This document shows, piece after piece, positions 1 to 12,000 of a DNA stretch of 64,000 bases (positions are counted from its first letter, which is position 1; every line of letters starts with the position of its first letter). Origin of the DNA: Asterella californica (lineage: Eukaryota > Streptophyta > Marchantiopsida > Marchantiales > Aytoniaceae). The position numbers and the translations under genes are program-made. The notes beneath the pieces are model-generated. The model had not been told where the DNA came from and made no database searches. It was given only the letters and a program-made list of their open reading frames with translations. Location of the stretch: NCBI GenBank assembly GCA_036924285.1, contig JAYKYS010000005.1:7068001-7132000 (forward strand), written 5' to 3'.

Positions 1-3000
1 CCGATGAGAAAGTACCCGCTTTGACAGAAGGGAGGTTCGATCCCAACGCCACGTAACCACCCGACAGCAAAGTACTATCATCCGCTTCTTCCCACAGAGA
101 ATCGCTTGAAAACTGCACGTACGTCAGGTGCAGCACTTCAATATAAGCATAATATGAATCACAAAAACGAAGTTACAGAGAATTTGACTCAATCGACGAA
201 ATAAAGCAAATAAGCGCAATCAGCTCACCGCTAAGAGATTGAACGCATCAGGCATCACCAACTCGTCAACAAATGATAGGAGATGTAAGAGATTATCGCG
301 ACACGGCTGAGCCCAAATCTGAGATTGAGGGCTCTGCAGGACTGTGTCAAACAAGTCCCCCAAAATAACATGAAGAGCATAAAACTTTTTCAGCTTCCCC
401 TGCGGAGGAAACTCATATGGTTTACGACAGGTTAGTTCTTTCATCATTAACTGGCTGGGCCACCGAAAACTGTAAGACAGCATTAACTAAGAGATAAAAA
501 GGGAAAGTGAACAAGATAATCAAACGTGTTGCTGACACTTCATAAAGCATGACAAGCCATGCCGGAATTTCATGTTGAGTTCTGGACCTGTTTAGAGTAC
601 AGATGGATGTAGTCCACCGTGCGTTCAACATGCCATGATCCACCCTTGACATACAGGACGAAGTGTGTATGTACGACACAAAAGATTTTCCGTATTAAAA
701 GTTCTTCTCTTCCCATCATCCACAACTTGTCGCTCGGTGAAGACACGTCATTCCGATTTGTTGCTTCTACCAATACTGCAAAGAACCAGTCCTGCCACGC
801 AGATTGCTGCCAGGAGCAATAAGGAACATCCACACAAATCAAACATTTAAATCTCCCCAAACTTTTTGCTCATCTTTGCCAATAAAGAATATCTTGCTTA
901 CATCCACGAGTAATCAATCTTCGGCGCTTCAACCTTTTCAGTTCGAAAAACATCATCAACGCAGCTCCTTAACAGTTAACCTCGAGATACATAAGAGAGC
1001 AGAATGAGATCAAAGCACACAGGACTGAGAGAAATCTCAAGCAACGCATGTGAGTTCACATACCAGGACAAGGGCCTCAGTATTCAAAGAATTCGCCTCC
1101 AATAGGCGAACGATGTCCTCAAGTATGTCCAGCCTGAGAGATGAGTCTTCACAAGCCAGCACAAATTTCATGATGATGTCCAAAACTTGAGGCAAGGCTA
1201 ATGAACCAGGACTGCCTGCAGCCCTATCACTGCTCCGCCCGGAAGACCGGCCTTGTGCTTGTCCGGAACCCTCCTGCAAAGCCTGGTCATAACAACAGTG
1301 ACAGCACTCAACCTTCCAGGTTCCACATGCAAAGAGGCAAGTATGCCATGAAAGTCAAATGCAGACCAAAATATTATTTCAGGGTATCTACTCCACCTGC
1401 TTAGGACTTGTTCCACCCAGTAACATGTCAAACAAAGTAGCCCGTAGTTGATCTGTGAATGTAAATATCAGCACCCTCTCTTTGATGGTGGCAAAGAGGT
1501 GAGCAAGTTTCAGCCTTTCAATCCGTTGATGCTCGAAAGAAGCCTTAGAAGCTCCACTGCCAAGAAACAATCCAAAGACCTTTTTCTCGGCTGGTGCAGC
1601 CACCAGTGCAGCCCCCATTATCCTTAGAGCCAACAACCGGATCGACTCCTGTGACCTGGCAAATTCAGAAGGAACAACCCAAGTCAAATGAGCGTGCATT
1701 GTCTCAAAGACATCGTTAGAAATCCTTAATGTGCCTATCATGAGGAAAGCCCTCTAAAATCCTACGTAACTACCTCAGACATGTTTGTTCTTGAGTTTCG
1801 CCAGCGTCTGGGAAAAGAATTGCCTACCGCATGGCTATGTTACTTCCAGACAACAATCCCGATCGTCTAAAGTACCATTGTACTGTTACTTGAAATACAA
1901 GCACTAGATTCGTAGATGTTCGGGATAACATCCAGAAACTCTCTCAGAGAAAGCAGTGACTAGCCTCTCTGATGAAAGAATTGGTGCTTGCGTACCTTCC
2001 TCTCTTTCGAAGAAAAAATTAACGCTTGATATTCCTCCTCCTTCTCAAATTAGTGTCCAAGATCTTCTTGTACTTCTTAAGTCCGGCATCTTTCCCTATT
2101 TAATTATAGACTTACCCAACCATAGATAACCTACAAGAAACATGACATACCTTCACAGGAGTACAAGAAAGCTGAAAATTACTTGCCTTTTCAACAGATT
2201 AATAAAAACATGACATCCACCGAGAGTGAAAACATGTTCCACGAACTTCACCACGAACTGCTTGTGAGCTAACAGTCCTAGTATCATCCGAAGGACATCC
2301 TCCAAACAATCCAGATCTTCACTTGTCTCGGCGAATGCAATCAATGCTTTGATATCTGAAAGTCGGACGTGGTCCCTGAATGTGCATGATACCATTACAG
2401 AGAAGTATAAGCTTCCAAGCTTGACCTTAAGCGCAAGTAAACAATAAAGACAAGGAACGCCTGCACAATTTTGGAACGACAAAGATCTAGTAAGGAAACG
2501 GTTCAGGTTGTATGAACGAGCCTGATCTTACATCAAGTTCAAATATGGAAACAGGAAACTTAAGCTTAAACAAAGGTTATACAGACCTTAACAGTATTTC
2601 GGCTAAACTGAGCAAGAGAAGCCGAAGTTTAGCGATGTCATCTTGAGAGGGCCGTTCACCAATCACTGTCTTTGTTACTGGATGCAGAAGAGGCTTCGCT
2701 CCAGGTCCTTTTCGCTTTTTGCACTTGTCCCAGTAGAACTGCTGAACAATATCGAGAATTCTGGCTAGGCCACAGATACTTCTCAAGTTAGTGGAATCTT
2801 TCTCCACATGATTCACCAGAGAGGAGTAAAGAGTATGCTGAACAGCAAATGGTGTGAAGACCCAAATGTGGGGATTGAGATACAGCTTCGAAAGGCTTTC
2901 TCTGACCAGCGCCTGGGAAAGAAATGTACCTGCGTCAATGCTTCATCTTTCAGGTCCTCGCGGAGTACAACTTTTAAGTAACTTTCAATGTTAGCAAAGC

Positions 3001-6000
3001 TGGAGTCTGAAGTAGACAATACACGAGATATATATACTGTACTGGGTAAAGGCAGTACACGGGTACATACTGCTAGAAGTTGCCACTGTGGTCAAAAGCC
3101 GCTCCAACGCCAGAACAAACTTAACAGTTATATGCTGTGGGGATACCGACTGTAGCAGATAACCCAGGACTGATAGACCAGCGATGTTATGCATGAATTG
3201 CTGGTTTGCATAATTCCTTGCCAAAACAGCTGTTACAAGTTCAATAACTTCAACTGCAATATCAGCTCCCTCTGGAAACTCAATATCTGTTCCCTTGATC
3301 TTTGTTAACCTCTTCTCAGATATTCGATCAACCGCCTGTCTTTGTATGCTTGACAGCTCAGACAAAGAAGCAGCATTTATAACAAGCTGGTCAAGTTGTA
3401 CAAGCAGAGGGTAGAAAACAGCTACTCCACCCACACTGTGTACACTATCCTGAGCAAGACGTCTATAGCACAAATGGGAGCCGCTCATAATTGAAGCATC
3501 GTACTGAGTAGAGTCTGGGACCTGCTCTGGTGTTGGAGATACATCAAAAAGCAACCGGCCTGCACTTGCCTACATCACGAGACGAACAAAACAGGTACTT
3601 GGTAGTTGGTTTGAAAATTCCATTATCAAACAAGTATAAACATACTGAATTACTTACACATCGACGGATTCAGATTCGGTATGTCCGACGAAATTTAAAC
3701 GCGCACATGAACTAATATCAAAAGCTCTGACCACCACTTATCTTAAAGTATCTCTCATTCAGTTACATAACACAACCGTACTCCATGTTTCCAGCTCTTC
3801 GATCAAATTAGATGTTCACCTGTGCATTGTAGCCAAATACAATCTTCGACGCTAATCCGTCTCTCGAGTCGATGACACTCTGGCTGATAATATTTTCTGG
3901 CACACGACCGACATCGTTGGCAAGAAACGAGTACATATAACCTGGACCCAGTGAATGGATTCCAAGAACCTGGTCAGCCGAAAGCGCGTCATCAAAAAGG
4001 TAGATGGGTCCAAGTTGACCACACAAAGGAGCTGAAAACTTCTCGGCGGGTTCATTGCCGTTGTTGCTATCTGCGGGTGGTAACCGTGAGCTTGCTCCAA
4101 TTGTGCAACGAATCAAAGGCTCCAAAAGCCTGGTGTACCTGCACAGGATTGGTCCAAAGCAATCCGGATACAAACGGCTCAGGAGATAACCGGAGCTGCA
4201 ATTTGGACTAGTGTCTGGTAGAAGAAGCACTCAGTTCATACACCAGTTCCATGCAATTCATACGTAAAGCTTCAAAGTCAAAGACCGATATTTACTTAAA
4301 GAGAGAAATCCAAGTACAAGTAACCAGGAAAAACACTTAGACTTTCTCCCTTACTTTTATACTTTTACTTTTGTACTTTTTCCCTTACTTTCCATCCGTT
4401 CACTCTTGGAGTCGGATGTTCTCAAACATCTCATCCTCTACTCCTCTACTCCCAACCAAACACCTTTCCCTTACAACCTGACCAAGTGAAAAACAGCTGA
4501 GGCTTAAGAAGTTCGAGTATCAATACGGTAAAAAGATACTATGCAAGAAACTAAGGTAAGACACAAACCTGAACTTCTCACTGGTGACCAGCGCTCCATC
4601 CAGATAACCTTTGAGGGTGTTACCACCAGTAAGAGCACGGCCTGTACTATGTGTTATGCAGAGGAAGTGCCACCTCCTCAGCTGCAGCTTCACTCCTAAG
4701 GACGTGGTTTGTCTCTTACTGCTGGTGCACTGACAGTTCAAAAATCCAGTCAGGGATACAACGAACAGAACTTGGATTCAGACGATTATAGATCTGACTT
4801 TTAGGTGCACATCTACATTTAGGTCAACAAAGTTTCACATGTATATGATACGTTCGGGAGTATGGCAGTTCAGCTTAGGAACAAGAACCACGCTCAAAAG
4901 CAGAGGTAACCCCAGTAGAATAACCCAATGAAGTAGACAGAAAGTGCCAAAAGGGAAAGGTGGCCTGTATGCTATCTTGAAACGTCAACTCAACCTAAGG
5001 GGACAGGCCAATTGGGATGTGAAGTGCGGCGCACATTACCTGAGATGTTATGCGGTGCCCCTAGTATGTTATGACATATACAGTATGCAGTGCAAGCTAA
5101 TCAAAGCGACTCCAGAATCTAATGCAGAACCGAAATCCTGGGCTAAAGTTCAGCAAGAGTGAATAGAATATGGGATTTATAAAACCACAAGGAAGACAGA
5201 TAGTGTACAATTGAGTTCAAGAACAATCAGTAAAACCAACCGGAAATGCCGAGTGAAGTGCATGACCAGCCAGGCGATGAAGCCCAATTTACATCACAAA
5301 ACTTTTTTGCAGAGGAGTTTTACGAGAGCAAGCTCGCAGCAGCACGAGAACGAGAGCCGTAGCACTAAACCGTAAACCCTAAATCACAAGAATGAGAGCC
5401 GCATCGACGGTTGCAGCGACACGACAAATTCGAGAATGAAAGAACGGGAGAACGAGAGAACGAGAGAACGAGAGAGCGGGGGAGCGACAGGCACGAGACG
5501 AGATAAGGAGATAACGAGAGAATGGGATGAGAGGCACGAGAACGAGAGAACGCGAAGCAGGAGAGCGGGAGAGCGAGATAACGAGAGACCAGGAAGGAAA
5601 GACACAAGAACGATAGAACGAGCGAACGACAGCAGCGGAGAGCCGTGGACAGAGCCGCAGTACCGATTGCTCCAGCGATTGCAGCGATTGCAGCAGCACG
5701 GTACATGGACAGCACGAGAACGAGAGCCGCGGCAGAAATTGCACGAGAACGGGACGAGAGCCGGAACAATTCGCATGAGAACGAGACCCGCAGCAATCGC
5801 ATGATAATGATAACGAGAGAACGAGAGCGAGCTCGCAGCTTCCAGCACGAGGACAGCACGAGAACGAGAGCCACGGCAGCAATTGCACGAGAACGAGACG
5901 AGAGCCGTAACAATTTGCATGAGAACGAGACCCGCAGCAATTTTGTGCACAAATTCAGTGACACAGCTGTCGCTAATGAATAGGTGTACACTCAAGAACC

Positions 6001-9000
6001 TAGCTACCATAAGTTCTACTGCATGCTCTGCGGCTTATGCTTTGTAGAACACATTCCAGCTGCATGCACCTCAACCTGGTCTCTGACTTCATCAGCACCC
6101 AGCAGAGAGGTAGACTATAGACGAGTAGGAAAAGTGATCAACCGAAATTGAGGACTTCTCCAACTGAGCAGGGCCTAGTCCATCCAGGAGTTCCAGTTCA
6201 GTTCCGGGACATCTGAGGGCACTCAGAGTCTTTGTATAGTGGTAGATCAGTGAGCTTGGCAACAAATTACAACGATGATGAATAACATAATAATCCGCGC
6301 TGAAAAGAGAACCACAAATAAAGCGAAGGATAGCTCAGTGCAAATCCCGATATTTTTGCGGACTGATACAAGTAGTATATATTTACACACGGTTAAAGCA
6401 GTTTTCGGTGAAAACAGTTACTTCCTCCGCACATTTAAGGTAAACCCCAATAGGTTGAACCCATGCAAGTACAAGGTGAGTAACATAGAGTGATGAACAT
6501 CTAAGCTAACTCGGTTTGGGAAGTTATATTCATAAGTCGAGAATGGCAGATTGCTCAAGGACCACTCTAGTATAGAGGTAACACAATTAGCCCGGCCAAG
6601 TACAAACTAAGAAGCAATTAGGGGCCGAATGTGCGCTAACAATGCCGACTGGAGTTAGCGAACTATTTTATAACCGGAGGGTGTGCCGATGGGAATGTGT
6701 AGTGCGAAGCACATTTCCAGAAATGGTTCCCCTTGGTGTGAAGTCGAATGCGACAGGGCAATGACAAGAGAACAAATGCAGTATGTACTGATGCAGTCTG
6801 ATCGCTTCTAATGTAAAAACCAATGTGAACCTCAATGCAGAAATGAAGACAAACTAGCTTCGTGTAATACAATATTGAAATAGGCGAAGGCTATCAAGGC
6901 AAAACGTAGATAAAGATAGCTAAAGAATCCAGCGCAGGAGAGAGTTATCTTCATACGTCGAGAATGGCAGATATGCTCAAGGACCAGTCTCTAGTATAGG
7001 CGTATCACGCAATTAGCCCAGCCAAGTACATATATTCATACGTCGTGAATGGCAGATTTTATCAAGAACCACTCTCTAGTACAGAAGGAAATACCGGGCC
7101 AAGTACATAGTAAGTATCCAGTAGGGGCCGAATGTGCGCTGAACTGTGAAGCCAAGTTAGCGACTTGCTTGTAACAGAAGGGTGTGCCGATGGGAATGTG
7201 TAGTATGACGCACATTTCCAGATAAGGTTCCCCTTGGTATAGAGTGTGATTCAGAATTGCAGCCGCGAAAGATGCAATGTGACTGATTCTAACAAAATCA
7301 AGTGCAGAAACGGGAAAAAAACTGGAAATGAATTGACAGAGCAGGAGTTAAACCGAACGATAGTATATGGAGTGACGATCGTCGATGGCGAGCAAGAAGG
7401 AAATAGCCAAGAACAGAAGAGTTTTAAATTTAAGAATTCTATCGAGTGAAATGAGTTATCATCGAGTGGAGTGAGCTATCAGGCAGTCCGAATAAAGAAA
7501 GGGAAGAGAGGAGAATAGAGGTAGAATATTTGCCACAATGTCACTGATGCATATAGGCACTGAGTAGGTGTGCACTCAGGAGCCTAATTACCACACAGAT
7601 ACACTCAGAGCACGCAGCGGGACACCTTCCCGTCACATGCACCTCAACCAATATATATATTGATACACGGGTAAAGCAGCTTTCAGAGAAAACGTGACTT
7701 CGCCCGCACATTAAAGGTCCCAAAATAGTTTCAAACCCATGTAAGTACAAGGTGAGTAACGAAGAATGGTAACATGTATGCTGACTTGGTTTGAGAAGTC
7801 AGCGAATGATATAACCGAGGTTGGGCCAAGAGGAAATGTGTAGGGTGAGCACATTTCCAAGATGGTACCCCCTGGTAGCAGTAGGACAGAATACAAATAT
7901 AAATGCGATGCATAACGAGCTGAGCGAGAAGACAACTATTATCGGTAATAATTGAGCCAGCAAGCGCAACAGCTAGAGTGTCAACCCAGAAGAAATTAGA
8001 GGTTAGATGTAAATCTCCCAACAAAGGTCACGGACACAGCTGTAGGTATTGAGTAGGTGTGCACTGAAACACCTAACCACCACAAGGTACACGCAGAGCA
8101 TGCAACAGAACACACTCACGTCGCATGCACCTCAACCTGCTCTGACTTCATCAGCACCCAGCAGAGAGGGTTAGGCTGTAGATGAGTTGGAAAAGTGGTC
8201 AATCAGATGAGGACTTAACCGACTCATCAGGGCCTTATCGGTCCAGGAGTTTCTGTTCAGTTCCGGGACATCTGACACCCAATATATATATGCGTATAGG
8301 CCAAGTACATAGTGAGAAGCAATTAGGGGCCGAATGTGCGCTAACAATGCCGACTGGAGTTATCTTCATACGTCGAGAATGGCAGATATGCTCAAGGACC
8401 ACTCTCTAGTATAGGGGTATCACGCAATTAGTCCAGCCAAGTACACAGTGAGAATCAATTAGGGGCCGAGTGCCGACTGGAGTTAGCGGATTCTTATATA
8501 ACCGGAGGGTGTGCCAATGGAAATGTGTAGTGCGAAGCACATTTCCAGAAAAGGTTCCCCTTGGTATGAAGTCGAATGCGAGTGAACAATGACAAGAGAA
8601 CAAATGCAGTACGTACTGATGCAATCTGATCGCTTCAAGTGAAAAGGCTAATGCAGGAGAGAGTTATCTTCATACGTCGAGAAAGGCAGATATGCTCAAG
8701 GACCACTCTCTAGTATAGGGGTATCACGCAGTTAGCCCAGCCAAGTACATAGTGAGAAGCAATTAGGGGCCGAATGTGCGCTAACAATGCCGACTGGAGT
8801 TAGCGAATTATTTTATAACCGGAGGGTGTGCCGATGGGAATGTGTAGTGCGAAGCACATTTCCAGAAAAGGTTCCCCTTGGTATGAGAGAGGAGATGCAG
8901 GAGAGAGTTATCTTCATAGGAGAGAGTTAGTTGAAGTGAGTTGAGGAGCACGGATTTAGCGAGAGAATACAGGGAGAAGCCAGAGAGGTGTTAACTGAAG

Positions 9001-12000
9001 AACGTATTTTTGCCAGTCAAGTCAATTCACTGTTGCATTTAGGTACTGAGTAGGTGTACACTCAAGAACCTAATTACCACAATACACACTCGGGACAATA
9101 TGACGCCCCCGAAAGGACGCCATCAGCAGAGGGGTCAGGATGTTAATGAGAAGGGTGACAACCGAATTTATAACACATCTCCCGTTCGGCGGACTCGTAA
9201 ACCGGTAAGTGGTATCTATACACCTCAGCACACCTCGATATCCAGTGTATTTGGGATACGCGATTACAATACGATTGATGTGATTCGTTTCCTAATCATG
9301 CGTCACCCATATTACTTCAATCGTTGTTGCACACATCTTAACAGTAGCTTATCTTATCACTAAGAAATTCCTTCAGCTGAGCTCGGACAAGCTTGTTTGT
9401 CATGCAGCTCCGGTCCTCGAGTAACTAACGGAAGAATAAGACTTGCCTTTGTTTTGCAACTGAATCTTCTAAGACGAGAGCAGATATGCATACCTCAAAA
9501 ATAAGCTGATCTTCACGAAGAAGCGCCGTGCATCCCTTGCCATTTTCGGAAAGGAAGCTAAATAAACCAACAAGACTATCGTCCACATTTTCATCTTTAT
9601 GTGGAGGATAACTCTGAACTCGGATCCAGCAAGAGAAACTGAATCCTCTATTGGATGGCCACCGCAGAGGTGTCGTTACAACGATTCCCTGTAGACGTGT
9701 CAAATACCGTTCTTAATAAAGTCTTCCAAAATAATCAGTAAAACTTTGCACCTAAAACTACTTATAACACGCAAGTCGGGCACCAACAAAGCAGAGAAAC
9801 AAGGACCCAGAGAATTACCGAATCTTTGCCACTCATCTCAAAGAAGACCGCAGGACCTTCTTCCTTCAACATTCCTTGTAATACTTTAAGCAATATGGTA
9901 CCATGATGAGGCTTTGGTTGATCATTTGTACTTCTCAGCAGAGAGAAGATCCTTCTCATGTCCTTCCCACTTATACTGTGACCGCCGATCATTTGCACAA
10001 GCTGGGCTAACTTGATAACCAGGAGGTCACTTTGAGCAACCGCAAACCAATCCAGTAAGAAGCTGAGCAAGCCAGATCTCACACAGGAAGCTTGATTTGC
10101 AGTGGAGTCTTCCAGCAAACGGTAGAAAGTATCCAGCCCTTTACACTGCTCTTGCTCATCACACTTAACACCAAACATCCGTCTTAGACTCGCGGTTTAA
10201 GGATTAGAAATTGCAGATATACTGTTCCAAAACTGGAAGTTCGATGTAATCCAAGGTTAAAATAGTGCTGATACCTTTCGAAGCAGATTGAAGAAGAGTA
10301 GAATGACGTCCTCGTTCTGCATGAAGTGGAACACATGTCACTGACCACTCATGATTGTTCATCTCATAAATATCTCTCAATTAGTGACTTTTCTTCTCCA
10401 CCTCCCACTCCTCTTAACGTCCTACAAGGATATATAGACCAATTCATCATAATAACGTATCATGTCACTACGGGTGCAACCATGTGCCAAAAGTTCAAGG
10501 CTGAACGCATGAACTTTATGTAACCCAGATAACACTTGCTGTTGCTAAGCACGCTTTTGGGAGAATCTAAATTGTGATATGCGACCTTCAGTTGCTTTGC
10601 TGTTTTCCAGTAAAATGCACATTCAATACTGGAAACGAGGATGAGGCAGGAAGGATATGACATACATACATAATCGAGCCAAATAGCTCATACTAACCTG
10701 TATCAGCATATGCGAAGTCGCTGAGAAGTCACCATCGACAAGCATATCAAGCAGTGCGATCAGAAGACCACGACTAGGGCTACCTTGATGTCGGTCTACA
10801 AGCAGACTCTGGAGAGTCTTATATCCAACGCCCACTAGTCCCCGGAATGCTATCTGTTACCATGAAGCAAACGACTGAGAATACCAGCCGATACGCGAGC
10901 CTCGGCAGAAAGAGAACCAAAACATAACGTGGGAAGTCAGAGATAAAAAACTCTAATACAATTTGTAAGTAAAGTGACAGTATGTCTATGCGTGAGCAAT
11001 ACAGGAAGTTCACTTCACCTTCGAAGCTTCATTTCCTTCTAGAAGCTGAGTCAACGTAAGGACTACATCTAAGCTCAGTTGTAGACCCGTCTCCTTCGAG
11101 TAATCATCATTCAGCAAAGATACTATGTGAACGAAACATTCACCCTCTCTCAACAGCGCTTGATAATACTGCAGATACAAATCAACGTGATGAACAAAAG
11201 TGATCAGTGATAAATATAAGTGACAGAACATCAAGTTAAAGACGTCTAATAAGTTCTTGAGGAAAACGGTCGGTCATGGCATGAGCAGACAGATAGTTCA
11301 CTCCCATCTTCTTCGCAGCTCAATTTACGTTCGGCCCATATTACACTTGCATAAAAGGAATCCATATACGAACGCATTGTCAAACGACGTGACACTTAAC
11401 TGTAAGATCGGTTTGCAGTACTTCACGTAAACCGGAAAGGAGGCTGATCAACAAGGAAATTCCAGCGCCGGTGCCTCGACAGGCCACTTGTGCAATCGGC
11501 AGCGTCTCCAGATACTGGAGACACAATGCCATCTTGGCTTCCTGGTCCTCATCAGTCTTCGGTGACAACTGCCGAGACACAACGTCGTTAACTGTCTGAG
11601 AACATTTATAAAATGAGATCTACAATAAGATTAAATAGCATCATAGGATCAAGCGGATAGGTGCTGGAGAACTTAACATCATAAGGGTACCTTTCTAAAG
11701 GAGGTTAGGGGTCGCGGGTACGCACCTTCATAAGCATCAAAATGTGATTCAGGGCAAATTTTCTGCTCCTTGTTTCAAAAAGCAGATTAAACAGTGCATT
11801 CACCACCCTCGACTTCTGTGTGACCTCTACTACTGCTTCCTCACATAAGGTCAAATAATCACTGAACAAGGTGAACAGATTCTCCCTCGCTTGCTGCCAT
11901 ATCTCAATGTCAGCAGGAACATGCCATCTACCACCCTGAGTTATCCCGATTTCGGCTGTGTCCTGAACCGTGCTGGATGTCTCTTCTTTATAAGGTACTT

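Larger units (their letters stand above)
4730..9493 (-). other. 4.76-kb repeat-filled intron of the BEACH gene
   Basis: This intron lies between donor GAG|GTATGC (exon end 9494) and acceptor TGTCAG|TGC (exon start 4729). It interrupts the concanavalin-like domain and is about ten times longer than most other introns of the gene (about 60-500 nt). It contains a GA-rich minisatellite and a composite repeat array, described separately. No protein-coding exon was found inside it. Many stop-free frames here arise from repeat composition. Confidence 0.75.

Noticed and set aside
5365..6010. ORFs of 112-208 codons on both strands
   Set aside because: They lie in a GA-rich minisatellite with a stop-free unit, inside an intron. 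Composition explains them.
6663..8624. Several 65-97-codon ORFs with similar Cys/His-rich sequences
   Set aside because: They are translations of the repeat modules U and V; similarity between them reflects DNA repeats.
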